Part shown: positions 28,405 to 36,438 of the stretch, piece after piece
Position numbering within the stretch: position 1 is the stretch's first letter
How the letters are laid out: each line of letters opens with the position of its first letter
Origin: Burkholderia pyrrocinia
Lineage (GTDB): Bacteria > Pseudomonadota > Gammaproteobacteria > Burkholderiales > Burkholderiaceae
DNA: 64,000 nt
Direction: 5' to 3'
Assembly (NCBI RefSeq): GCF_001028665.1
Contig: NZ_CP011503.1
Location: forward strand, 1,674,001 to 1,738,000
The notes under the pieces: generated by a model
What the model was told of the DNA's origin: nothing
The model's input: only the letters and a program-made list of their open reading frames with translations
The model's database searches: none
Made by a program: the position numbers and the translations under genes

Positions 28405-29016
28405 ATGATGGTTCTGTATTCCGGCACAACTTGCCCGTTCTCCCAGCGTTGCCGGCTGGTGCTGTTCGAGAAGGGCATGGACTTCGAAATCCGTGACGTC
28501 GACCTGTTCAACAAGCCGGAAGACATTTCGGTGATGAACCCGTACGGTCAGGTGCCGATCCTGGTCGAGCGCGACCTGATCCTGTACGAATCGAACATCA
28601 TCAACGAGTACATCGACGAGCGCTTCCCGCATCCGCAACTGATGCCGGCCGACCCCGTGCAACGCGCACGCGCGCGCCTGTTCCTGCTCAACTTCGAGAA
28701 GGAACTGTTCGTTCACGTCAGCACGCTCGAGAACGAGAAGGGCAAGGCAGCGGAGAAGAATCACGAGAAGGCACGCCTCGCGATCCGCGATCGCCTGACG
28801 CAGCTCGCGCCGATCTTCGTGAAGAACAAGTACATGCTCGGCGAGGAGTTCTCGATGCTCGACGTCGCGATCGCGCCGCTGCTGTGGCGTCTGGATCATT
28901 ACGGCATCGAGCTGTCGAAGAATGCTGCGCCGCTGATGAAGTACGCGGAGCGGATCTTCAGCCGTCCGGCCTATATCGAAGCACTGACGCCGTCCGAAAA
29001 GGTCATGCGTCGTTGA
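28405..29016 (+). CDS. sspA: Stringent starvation protein A (glutathione S-transferase fold)
   Basis: A 203-residue GST-fold protein: thioredoxin-like N-terminus LYSGTTCPFSQRCRLVLFEKGM, the cis-Pro loop YGQVPILVERDLILYESNIINEYID, then the helical domain with EFSMLDVAIAPLLWRLDHYGI. SspA binds RNA polymerase and modulates transcription in starvation and acid stress, and lacks GST activity in E. coli. Next to sspB, which is the normal arrangement. Confidence 0.93.
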   Translation: MMVLYSGTTCPFSQRCRLVLFEKGMDFEIRDVDLFNKPEDISVMNPYGQVPILVERDLILYESNIINEYIDERFPHPQLMPADPVQRARARLFLLNFEKELFVHVSTLENEKGKAAEKNHEKARLAIRDRLTQLAPIFVKNKYMLGEEFSMLDVAIAPLLWRLDHYGIELSKNAAPLMKYAERIFSRPAYIEALTPSEKVMRR

Positions 29017-29087
29017 TGATGCAATGAAGGCAAGACGGAGAGGGCGGCGCGGCGTGCCGCGCGCCCGCTCCGGGTTCGAGGATTGTG

Positions 29088-29615
29088 ATGCAAGAGATTT
29101 CAACGAAGCCTTATCTGCTGCGCGCGTTGTACGAGTGGTGCACCGATAACGGTTACACGCCGCATATCGCGGTGAGGGTCGACAACTCGACGCGCGTGCC
29201 GCGTCAGTTCGTGCGTGACGGCGAGATCGTGCTCAACATCAGCTTCGAGGCGACGAGCCAGTTGCAGATGGGCAACGAGTGGATCGAGTTCACTGCCCGG
29301 TTCTCCGGGAAGGCGCACAAGATCGAGATTCCGGTTGCCAACGTACTCGCGATCTATGCGCGCGAGAACGGGCAGGGGATGGCGTTCCAGGTCGATGCGG
29401 TCGCGGGCGAAGGCGAGGATTCGGGCACGTTCGACGATGAAGCTGCGCAGGCGGATGATGTGCAGCGTGACGAGTCGCCGGCTACGCTGACGTCGGTGGC
29501 AGACAGCGGTGCGAACGAGGAGCCCTCCGAAGGCGCCGACGAACCGCCGAAAACCGACGGCGATGGCGACGGCTCGAAAGGTGGCAGCAGACCTCGCCTC
29601 AAGATCGTGAAATGA
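29088..29615 (+). CDS. sspB: ClpXP protease specificity-enhancing factor SspB
   Basis: A 175-residue adaptor delivering ssrA-tagged proteins to ClpXP. The folded N-terminal domain (to about residue 110) contains KPYLLRALYEWCTDNGYTPHI and VPRQFVRDGEIVLNIS. A long acidic linker follows, and the protein ends in RPRLKIVK, the short ClpX-binding tail. Start at ATG 29088; a GTG one codon upstream is also possible. Confidence 0.94.
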   Translation: MQEISTKPYLLRALYEWCTDNGYTPHIAVRVDNSTRVPRQFVRDGEIVLNISFEATSQLQMGNEWIEFTARFSGKAHKIEIPVANVLAIYARENGQGMAFQVDAVAGEGEDSGTFDDEAAQADDVQRDESPATLTSVADSGANEEPSEGADEPPKTDGDGDGSKGGSRPRLKIVK

Positions 29616-29634
29616 GGTAGAATCTCGCGCTTAC

Positions 29635-29710
<76 letters not shown>

Positions 29711-29718
29711 TATCCAGC

Positions 29719-29749
29719 AAGGGGTTACGCGATGTTTGCGTAGCCCCTT
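29719..29749 (+). terminator. Hairpin after tRNA-Thr
   Basis: AAGGGGTTACGC (29719-29730) pairs along its length with GCGTAGCCCCTT (29738-29749), loop GATGTTT, one G-T pair. Only a weak T-run (GTTTCC) follows. Confidence 0.6.
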
Positions 29750-29799
29750 CGCGTTTCCAATACTCCCTCTGCGTTTTCAATCAACGTCAGCGATCCATT

Positions 29800-29913
29800 A
29801 ACCTGCCTACGATCGACTACGTTGCACATAAGGTCGGCAATCGTCCGCGTCCCGAGCTGACGGAAATCGGCACGTTGCTGAATCGCTATCGAGATTACCT
29901 CAAGAGTTTTTGA
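29800..29913 (+). pseudogene. Short open fragment downstream of tRNA-Thr
   Basis: An open stretch reading IDYVAHKVGNRPRPELTEIG then LLNRYRDYLKSF and a stop at 29911-29913. It has normal coding-like composition but no start codon in its own frame after the tRNA: the frame runs back through the tRNA itself. This may be the 3' end of a gene lost when material was inserted or deleted beside the tRNA. I do not recognise the family. The rest of 29750-29991 holds nothing I can name. Confidence 0.25.
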
Positions 29914-29991
29914 TTCCGAGCGGGGCCGGCGTGCGAGTCGGCGGCCCGGTGTTGCGTATGATCGATCACAAGCCGCTCACGGGCCGTCGCT

Positions 29992-31113
29992 TCACGCCAT
30001 CCCGCTACGCAGTTTCGATGTCTTGTGCAACTCGACCCAGTAGCCGTTGAGTTCGTCATCGGGCACGTTGAAGCGCTGCAACCATGCCTCTGTTGCCACG
30101 CGAGTATTGAGCAATGGCGCGGTGCTATCTACTGTTCCGCCTTGCAGGATATCGGACGATTCCGCCACGATCAGGCGCAGCGCATGATTCAGCAGCACAT
30201 ACGCGGCAGGCGGACGAGGGGGGATCCCCTTTCCCACCGGAACGCCTGCAACCGGCTCCGTGCCCGCCTGAATGACGAGGCCGCCGTCGCCAAGCGGTGT
30301 TTTGCGGAACCAATCAGGGGGAAGCATCAAGCTGTCGGCCCCGCCGACGCTGCGAACGAGATCAGCATCGAGCGCGGTCAACCAGTCAACTGTCTTGATC
30401 TTGCCCGTTAGGTCGCGAATGGACGTGCTCGCGGGCTCTCCGACGTCGATACCCGGCCCGTACCGCCGACACCAAAAATACTCGCTCGCTTCATTCGCCT
30501 CAGTGTTGAGCGGGGGAAGATTCACACCGAACCCGCCGTGTCCCCAAATGGTTGGAACCGTTGCGGCGAACTCGGCAAACATCGCCTCAAATGCACCGGG
30601 GCAAATTTGCAGGAAACGTCGCGGAACGGTGAACACCATTACATCGAGGCCGCGGGTTCCCATTTCGGCTTGCCAGTCTTCAAGGCAGAACACTGAGAAC
30701 TCGTAAAAACCCGTTGCGAGCTTGTGGTCTGCACTCGTCGTCACGGACACAAGCATTTCGCTGCTCTGCAATTCTGTTGCCAGTCGCGCGAAGCCGCGAG
30801 CCTTGTCGAATGCCGCCGGGCTCTTGCCTTCTTCGTAGAACCAGCGCATCGGCCCTACATTGGGTGGTTCGAGCCCTGCTGCCTTGGCAAGCGCCAGTTC
30901 GTAGTCTGCGATTGCCGTTACGTAACGATCGTAGCAGCGCACAAGCGCCTCCCGAACGGCCTTCGTGTAGCCGCCCTTGAAGTACAGCGCGCCGCGCACG
31001 ACCAGCGCAGCACCTACGATCGCCTTTTGATGCGCAGGCTCGTATAACCCGAACGGGAGAGTGTCTTGTCGTCGTGGATCGTTGGCCCACGCTACCAGTT
31101 CGTCACGCGTCAT
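29992..31113 (-). CDS. Type VI immunity family protein (DUF3396-like)
   Basis: A 373-residue protein without signal peptide or membrane helices, so cytoplasmic. Features such as GPMRWFYEEGKSPAAFDKA, ALVVRGALYFKGGYTKAV, IWGHGGFGVNLPPL and a conserved aromatic-rich middle fit the DUF3396 family, now called type VI immunity family. It starts 5 bases after the stop of the VRR-NUC module, so the pair is almost certainly an effector-immunity operon protecting against a DNA-cleaving toxin. GC here (a hand count of two sample lines gave 53-62%) is below that of the flanking core (about 67%), a sign of transfer. Family assignment is from memory of the pattern. Confidence 0.7.
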   Translation of the reverse strand: MTRDELVAWANDPRRQDTLPFGLYEPAHQKAIVGAALVVRGALYFKGGYTKAVREALVRCYDRYVTAIADYELALAKAAGLEPPNVGPMRWFYEEGKSPAAFDKARGFARLATELQSSEMLVSVTTSADHKLATGFYEFSVFCLEDWQAEMGTRGLDVMVFTVPRRFLQICPGAFEAMFAEFAATVPTIWGHGGFGVNLPPLNTEANEASEYFWCRRYGPGIDVGEPASTSIRDLTGKIKTVDWLTALDADLVRSVGGADSLMLPPDWFRKTPLGDGGLVIQAGTEPVAGVPVGKGIPPRPPAAYVLLNHALRLIVAESSDILQGGTVDSTAPLLNTRVATEAWLQRFNVPDDELNGYWVELHKTSKLRSGMA

Positions 31114-31118
31114 GATCT

Positions 31119-31655
31119 TTAGAAAGGGAAAGCAACGCCGGGGTTTCCGGGGCCTGGCGGAGGAACTGGCAGACCTGATGGCCCCATGCTGCTATGGCTT
31201 CCTGCATCGTTCCCGAACACGTCATCAGTTGCAGTATGGCTCTGGGTTGATCGCGCCGATTGCGTCTCAGATTGTTTGTCGGAACATCCACAGGAGGCTC
31301 GATCCAGCGGAGCATATTTGCTTCTGCTGCCAGCAATACGAATGTACGCATCTTTCTGACCCGACCCGAACGTGTCATCGAATTTCATCTCAACCACCTT
31401 CTTGATATTCGATTGTACGGGCGGTTGAGACGGATCATTCACGATCACAACGTCGGGGCGGCGAACGCCGGGGCCGCCTGCCCGTTTGTCCCTGCGATAG
31501 CCACCCATCCTTCCCGGCCATTTATCGCGAATCCAGTCCAGCAGGTTGTCGTGAGGTATCAGCGAATCGTCGTCTGACATGATCGGGGTGGGCGGTTCCT
31601 GCCTCAAGTCATAGGTGACTTCAGGCAAGTATTCCGTTGGCTTGCCGCTCATCAT
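31119..31655 (-). CDS. VRR-NUC-type nuclease module of a T6SS effector (likely 5'-truncated)
   Basis: A 178-residue open frame from the ATG pair at 31655/31652. The core RRPDVVIVNDPSQPP, then KKVVEMKF and GQKDAYIRIAGS, matches the C-terminal PD-(D/E)xK (VRR-NUC) domain of T6SS DNase effectors: Asp68, Glu89-x-Lys91 and Gln100 are the expected catalytic set. A Cys-x-Cys and Ser/Gly/Pro-rich tail follow. No PAAR, MIX or other delivery domain is present and no ribosome site precedes the ATG. The frame stays open upstream to 31799 with plausible homology (DFANETSR), suggesting the 5' part of a longer effector has been lost at the junction with the plus-strand gene. Confidence 0.65.
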   Translation of the reverse strand: MMSGKPTEYLPEVTYDLRQEPPTPIMSDDDSLIPHDNLLDWIRDKWPGRMGGYRRDKRAGGPGVRRPDVVIVNDPSQPPVQSNIKKVVEMKFDDTFGSGQKDAYIRIAGSRSKYAPLDRASCGCSDKQSETQSARSTQSHTATDDVFGNDAGSHSSMGPSGLPVPPPGPGNPGVAFPF

Positions 31656-32181
31656 GCGGGAAGTTTCGTTCGCGAAATCTAGTCGCTGCGCGACACATGA
31701 CAAGGCGACGCTGACCGTCCAGTACGTTGCCGACAACGGGGATATTCTGCTGCGCAGCGGCGGGGCGATCGCATGGCGATTCAACAACCCTGGCAACATC
31801 CGCCCGCCGAGCGATCACAAGAAGCACCCGAACGGCGGGATTATCAAGACGCACATCGGTATCGGAGACTCCAAGAGCGGCGAGTTCTTGATCTTTCCCG
31901 ACTACGAGACCGGCCTGAATGAAAAGAAGGCGATGCTGCGTCGGAAATACAATCCGATGTCGATCTCCGATGCGATGTATGTCTATGCGCCACCGAAAGA
32001 GAATAATACGGAGAAGTACATCGCGTTCATCTGCGACGGGACCGGGTTCGACCGCACGCGCAGGATCGATTCGATGAGCGATGCCGAGCTCGATTCGATG
32101 ATGAAGACGATGGAGCGGTACGAAGGGTACACGCGTTTATCAAGTCACGGCACGAGCAGTGGATCCGTACGGCAACGGTGA
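31654..32181 (+). CDS. Muramidase-like domain of a T6SS peptidoglycan-hydrolase effector (N-terminal fragment)
   Basis: The conserved part runs from TLTVQYVADNGDILLRSGG through AWRFNNPGNIRPPS, FLIFPDYETG, MYVYAPPKENNTEKYIAF to MKTMERYEGYT. This NNPGN-type domain is found at the N-terminus of LysM-containing T6SS and phage lytic proteins (often labelled structural protein P5 or lysozyme-like). The start is unclear: ATG 31654 is the nearest in-frame ATG but has no ribosome site and overlaps the ATG of the minus-strand effector; the conserved domain begins about 17 codons later. The frame ends at 32181, right where homologues continue in the -1 frame (see next entry), so it is probably one broken gene. 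Confidence 0.6.
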   Translation: MREVSFAKSSRCATHDKATLTVQYVADNGDILLRSGGAIAWRFNNPGNIRPPSDHKKHPNGGIIKTHIGIGDSKSGEFLIFPDYETGLNEKKAMLRRKYNPMSISDAMYVYAPPKENNTEKYIAFICDGTGFDRTRRIDSMSDAELDSMMKTMERYEGYTRLSSHGTSSGSVRQR

Positions 32182-33569
32182 CGCTCTCGGATGGCGCAAA
32201 GCCGATTCCCGACCAGAAGGTCGTCGTGCAGAGCAAGGGCAAGACCCTGTCGGCGAAGACCGACCGGACGGGGCAGCTTCCGCTGTTGCCGTTCGAAGCG
32301 GCAGGTGAGCAGTTCAAGCTGTTCATCGAGCGATCCGAAGGGCTGAAGGAAATCGGCACGATCGTGACGCAGGCGAAATCGTCGGCCTATGTGTTCTTCC
32401 ACGATCTGCTTGCGGTTTCGGCCCCGACCGGCGCGCACTTTGCGAAGGATCCCGTCCGTCACGACAAGCCTGCGGGCTTTCGTTACAAGATCGTGTCCCA
32501 CGACACGCTTGGCAAGATCGCCGCAAAATTCAAGGTGAGCGTCGAGCAGTTGCAAAAGGACAATCATCTGCATTCGACGCGAATCTTCGCCGGCGATTAT
32601 CTGTATATCAACATGACGAAGCCGGGGGGCGAGCACGCACCGCGTTCGCCAGGCCATTCGAAGCCGGACGCCGCGCCGGCGAACACGGACGGCAGCAACG
32701 GCGGCACGGGCAAACCGGCCGGCGACGGCGCCGGACAGAAGGTCGACCTGAGCCAGATCGCGAAACCGGCTCCGGGCGCGGCGGCACCGGCTGGCACGAC
32801 GAATCATCCGAAGGCGGGCGTGCCCGCTGCAGCGAGCACGGGGGCAGGTGCTGCGCACGCGGAGCCGGCCCGCGCTGCGGCACCTGTTACGGGTTCGGAT
32901 GCGGGTGCCGTGGCGTCAGCGCCCGCGACTGCAAACAAGCCGGGGAAGCCCGACGCCACGCTCGATCGCAGCAAGCAAGGGCAAGGGCATCCGATTGCGA
33001 CGCTGAACACGGATTCAGGCGAGGCGCCGTGGATGGCGCATGCAATCGAACAGGCCAAGTTATGGCACGGGCAGAAAGAGGACGTGATTACGCAGACGAT
33101 CAACTATCATGAGGAAGTCGGCGTCAATCTCAAGACGCTGGTCGGCAACAGCAATCCATGGTGCGCGTCGTTTGCAAACTGGTGCCTGCATCAGGCCGGG
33201 TATCCGATGACGTCCGCACCCGCGGATTCGCAATCGTTCCGGCACAGCAAGAACTTCGTGAAGATCGACAAACCCGTGTTCGGCGCCGTTGCCATCTACA
33301 AGCATCCGAAGGGCGGACATGCGGCTTTCGTCTATGCGCAGACGAGCACGGGCGCACCGATCCTGCTTGGCGGAAACCAGAGCGATGCGATCAACTTCGG
33401 CATGCAGAAGGCCTCAGAACTGAAGGGGTTCTTCGTGCCTGCCAGTTACCTGAAGTTTGCGCAGGATCGTCTGGCCAAGGGCATCGAGCTCGAAAAGAGC
33501 ACGCCGAAAGACCTCAACAACGAGTTTCACATTACCTTTGCTCAGAAAAAGAAAAATGCAGATCGTTAA
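32178..33569 (+). CDS. LysM and CHAP-like (TIGR02594-type) amidase, C-terminal part of the effector
   Basis: A 463-residue frame. Order: beta-sandwich-like region with FKLFIERSEGLKEIGTIV, a LysM repeat (YKIVSHDTLGKIAAKFKVS...), a long Ala/Pro/Thr-rich linker (about residues 155-270), then a papain-fold amidase with the nucleophile in NPWCASFANWCLHQAG and the His in GGHAAFVY. These cut peptide stems of peptidoglycan, so this is a periplasm-acting effector. The GTG at 32178 overlaps the preceding TGA by 4 bases, but codons just upstream in this frame (FIKSRHEQWIRTATV) read as a natural continuation of the muramidase part. Either a frameshift or a coupled two-protein arrangement is possible. Confidence 0.65.
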   Translation: MTLSDGAKPIPDQKVVVQSKGKTLSAKTDRTGQLPLLPFEAAGEQFKLFIERSEGLKEIGTIVTQAKSSAYVFFHDLLAVSAPTGAHFAKDPVRHDKPAGFRYKIVSHDTLGKIAAKFKVSVEQLQKDNHLHSTRIFAGDYLYINMTKPGGEHAPRSPGHSKPDAAPANTDGSNGGTGKPAGDGAGQKVDLSQIAKPAPGAAAPAGTTNHPKAGVPAAASTGAGAAHAEPARAAAPVTGSDAGAVASAPATANKPGKPDATLDRSKQGQGHPIATLNTDSGEAPWMAHAIEQAKLWHGQKEDVITQTINYHEEVGVNLKTLVGNSNPWCASFANWCLHQAGYPMTSAPADSQSFRHSKNFVKIDKPVFGAVAIYKHPKGGHAAFVYAQTSTGAPILLGGNQSDAINFGMQKASELKGFFVPASYLKFAQDRLAKGIELEKSTPKDLNNEFHITFAQKKKNADR

Positions 33570-34107
33570 GACGTGGTGCATCACCGTCCTGGTTTCGGTG
33601 CTGGCCGGCGGCAGTACCGTCGCATTTTCCCGACCGCTGGCGCGAGACTGCCTGACGCAGGCCGAGGTCAAGCAGATGGACCGCGACTTCTGGGTGACTT
33701 TCCCGTCGCCGGACGGTTTCGCCGCCTACGCAGCGCCGAAGTTTTCGCTGGGTACCAATATCACAGAGCTTTCGCAGTCGCTTGCAGCGACTGCGAACGG
33801 TCCTGCGCGGGCGCGTGCCGTCGCCGCATTCCTTGCCCAGCATCCGGACGTGTTCGGATCGTTCAAGACCGCGCACGACTCGGCATACCTCTACTATCCC
33901 GGACACGATCACAGTCCGGATGCCGTGCGTACTTCGTCGACGTTCCCTGTCGGGCAGTGCGTTTCCGAATTCAATTACTCGACCGATCTGAGTCATGCCC
34001 AGTGCGTCGCCGGGCAGCGTATCCGGGCATACAGTCTGTCGTTCATCAAGGACAAGGGGCGCGTGATGTTGCGAACGGGCGTGCTCGGACTCGACTCCTG
34101 CAACTGA
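33556..34107 (+). CDS. Putative periplasmic immunity protein
   Basis: A 183-residue protein with a clear signal peptide (about residues 1-25, CITVLVSVLAGGSTVAFS), then a soluble domain with four cysteines (DCLTQAE, VGQCVSEF, SHAQCVAGQ, LDSCN). I recognise no family. It overlaps the 3' end of the amidase gene by 14 bases, the layout of an immunity gene, and its export to the periplasm fits protection from a peptidoglycan hydrolase. Function is inferred from position only. Confidence 0.6.
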   Translation: MQIVKTWCITVLVSVLAGGSTVAFSRPLARDCLTQAEVKQMDRDFWVTFPSPDGFAAYAAPKFSLGTNITELSQSLAATANGPARARAVAAFLAQHPDVFGSFKTAHDSAYLYYPGHDHSPDAVRTSSTFPVGQCVSEFNYSTDLSHAQCVAGQRIRAYSLSFIKDKGRVMLRTGVLGLDSCN

Positions 34108-34207
34108 ACTGCGCGCCGCTGCACGGATTGACGCCCTGAGGCTTCTGTCGGGTAAGCGGCATGGCGGCGGCAAGTTGCGACAGTCCTGCGCATAGAGGCA
34201 GATAGCA

Positions 34208-34942
34208 TCACATCTGCCTGAACAGCCCCGCATACGCACGACTGACCGGCAGCATCTCCCGCTGCCCGCGCACGCGAATCCGCAACCGTCCCAGCAGGTC
34301 GCGCTCGACGCGATCGATCGCCGCGTACGCGACGATCACGCCGCGATGCACCTGCGCGAACCGCTCCGGATCGAGCCGCTGCATCAACTCCTTCAGCGGC
34401 GTGCGAATCACGAGCCGTTCGCCGGCCGTGACGACTTCCGTGTACTTGTCCGATGCCTGGAAATACAGCACGTCGTCGACCGATACGAGCCGCGTCGCGT
34501 CCTTCACGCCCACGGTCAGCCAGCGGATCGGCGCCGTGTCGCGCGATTGCGCCGCCTGCGCGAGCGCGTCGGCATGTGCGACGGCCGGCCCGCCGCGCTG
34601 AAGCTTCGCGATACAGCGCAACAGCCGTTCGTCCGTCACCGGTTTCAGCAGATAGTCGACCGCCGCGCGATCGAACGCGTCGACCGCATATTCGTCGTAG
34701 GCCGTGACGAACACGACATGCACGTCGGGTGCCAGCGCAGCCAGCTTCAACCCGTCGATGCCGGGCATCCGGATGTCGAGAAACGCGATGTCCGGGCGCG
34801 GCGACGCGTTCAGAGCGGCCAGCGTTTCGACGCCGTTGCGCGGCATCGCGACGATCTCCAGTTCGGGCCAGAGTTGCCGCAGCCGCTGTGCGAGCGATGC
34901 GGACAGGTTCGGTTCGTCATCGGCGATGAGGGCGGTCGGCAT
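34208..34942 (-). CDS. LytR/AlgR family response regulator
   Basis: A 244-residue two-domain regulator. Receiver domain: ALIADDEP with acidic pocket, phospho-acceptor Asp in DIAFLDIRMPG near residue 56, VTAYDEYAVDAF, and the Lys in YLLKPVT. C-terminal LytTR DNA-binding domain from about residue 140 (VSVDDVLYFQASDKYTEVV, FAQVHRGVIVAYAAI). It starts one base after the kinase stop, so the two are translationally coupled. Targets unknown. Short inverted repeat at 34196-34219 overlaps its stop. Confidence 0.92.
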   Translation of the reverse strand: MPTALIADDEPNLSASLAQRLRQLWPELEIVAMPRNGVETLAALNASPRPDIAFLDIRMPGIDGLKLAALAPDVHVVFVTAYDEYAVDAFDRAAVDYLLKPVTDERLLRCIAKLQRGGPAVAHADALAQAAQSRDTAPIRWLTVGVKDATRLVSVDDVLYFQASDKYTEVVTAGERLVIRTPLKELMQRLDPERFAQVHRGVIVAYAAIDRVERDLLGRLRIRVRGQREMLPVSRAYAGLFRQM

Positions 34943-34943
34943 G

Positions 34944-36029
34944 TCAGTCGATCGGAATCAGCAGCGTGGCGGTGACGCCATGCGCGGCGCCGGCATTCGT
35001 CTCGACAGCGACGCGGCCGCGCTCGCCGTGCAGCGTCCTGATGCGCGCGGCGACGTTGGCGAGCCCGACGCCGCCATGCAGGCGCGTGTCGCCTTTGCCG
35101 AGGCCGACGCCCGTGTCGATCACGTTCAATTCGAGCATGTCGCGTCGCATCCTTCCGCGAATGGCGATCACGCCGCCGTCGATCGACGGCTCGATCCCGT
35201 GCAGCAGCGCATTCTCGACGAGCGGTTGCAGCAGTAGCGGCGAGAACGGCAACGTGTGCAGATCCGCCGGGACGTCGATCGCATACGACAGCCGCTCGCC
35301 GAGCCGGATCGACGCGATCTTCAGCAATGCCTCGACGAGTTCGAGTTCCTCGCCTAGCGTCGACGTCGCATTGCGCGTGCGTCGGAGGCTCGCACGCAGG
35401 TAGCGGTTCAGGCTGTCGAGCATCGTCGATGCGCGCGCCGGATCGCGCTCGATCAGGCTTTGCACGTTCGCGAGCGTATTGAACAGGAAGTGCGGCTCGA
35501 TCTGCGCCTGCAGCAGCGCAAGGTGTGCTGCGGTCTCGGCTTGGCGCGCTTCGGCGGCTTCGCGGCGTTCGGTTTCGAGCGTGGCACGCATGCGCATGGA
35601 CTGCAGGAACAGCGACACGCACACGAACAGGACGGCCGAGACCAGAAGCGACGGCCCGTAGTTGTCCCACGTGACGATGCGTGCCGAACCGAACACATGC
35701 GGCACCGTCCCGCCGACGATCGCCGCCGCAATCTCGAATCCGGCAAAGACGCTGACCGGCGCGATCACGACGGCCTTCAGCGCGAGCCCCGATACGCGCG
35801 GCAGCAGCCGGTTGGCGGCAGCACTCAACAGCAGCGCGCAGAAGCCGACTGCGTTGGCGACGACGAGGTAGGAGACGACGGGTTCGTGGAAATGGATGAC
35901 CCAGAAGCCCAGACCGACGACCGAGTTGAAGCATGCAAACCCGAGCAGCGCCATCGGATCGCGCAGCCATCGCGGCGCGCTTCCGGCGGGCGGCTGCGGA
36001 ATCGGCGAAGTGTCGGGCGTGGCTCGCAT
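34944..36029 (-). CDS. Sensor histidine kinase, LytS/YehU-type
   Basis: A 361-residue kinase. The N-terminal half has four to five membrane helices (from LLGFACFNSVVGLGFWVIHF to SLLVSAVLFVCVSLFLQS), no obvious periplasmic sensor domain, then the His_kinase (PF06580-type) region with the phospho-His in LLQAQIEPHFLFNTLANVQ and the HATPase segment LLLQPLVENALLHGIE and IDTGVGLG. I chose ATG 36029; the longer frame to 36200 is low-complexity and not conserved-looking. Confidence 0.9.
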   Translation of the reverse strand: MRATPDTSPIPQPPAGSAPRWLRDPMALLGFACFNSVVGLGFWVIHFHEPVVSYLVVANAVGFCALLLSAAANRLLPRVSGLALKAVVIAPVSVFAGFEIAAAIVGGTVPHVFGSARIVTWDNYGPSLLVSAVLFVCVSLFLQSMRMRATLETERREAAEARQAETAAHLALLQAQIEPHFLFNTLANVQSLIERDPARASTMLDSLNRYLRASLRRTRNATSTLGEELELVEALLKIASIRLGERLSYAIDVPADLHTLPFSPLLLQPLVENALLHGIEPSIDGGVIAIRGRMRRDMLELNVIDTGVGLGKGDTRLHGGVGLANVAARIRTLHGERGRVAVETNAGAAHGVTATLLIPID

Positions 36030-36438
36030 GGTGTCGGGTGAATGGGGGGCGCGATGCGTATATGGCCTGACCTTACCGCCGGACGTGCCGGCAGCGCGCG
36101 GGTTGCGACGAGCGGCGCGCGGCCTCGACGAAGCGCATCGGCTGCCGACGGTTGGCCGCCTTCGGTCACGAGTGTAGTGGAACGGGTGGCGGAAGGACAC
36201 CGGGCGATGCCGGTTTCGCGCCGCACACTAAGCGTCGACCAGGCGGTGAAGCGGGTTCTTTCGGACGGTGCCGGCTGCCATCGTTCGATGGCGCGCCAAT
36301 CTTCCCGACCAGCCGAACGACCGTCGCCACGGCACGCAATTCGTCCGCGAATTCCGGCCTCCCGTCGCAAGTCGTGCCGCCGGAAGGGACCGGGCAGTAC
36401 GGTGTCGCCGTGTCCACTCCGATCAGGCGACTCCGACC
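36030..36438. other. Intergenic region between divergent genes
   Basis: About 410 bases of high-GC DNA between the kinase (minus) and a membrane protein (plus). I find no gene-like frame consistent with codon bias and no convincing promoter or hairpin; it presumably holds both promoters. Confidence 0.5.

Noticed and set aside
32120..32181. Programmed -1 ribosomal frameshift in the effector
   Set aside because: No slippery heptamer and no clear downstream stem-loop or pseudoknot near the shift; mutation or coupled overlap is simpler.
29711..34107. Integrative element or prophage with att sites at tRNA-Thr
   Set aside because: No integrase, recombinase or transposase gene and no repeat of the tRNA 3' end found in the window; only composition and gene content hint at transfer.
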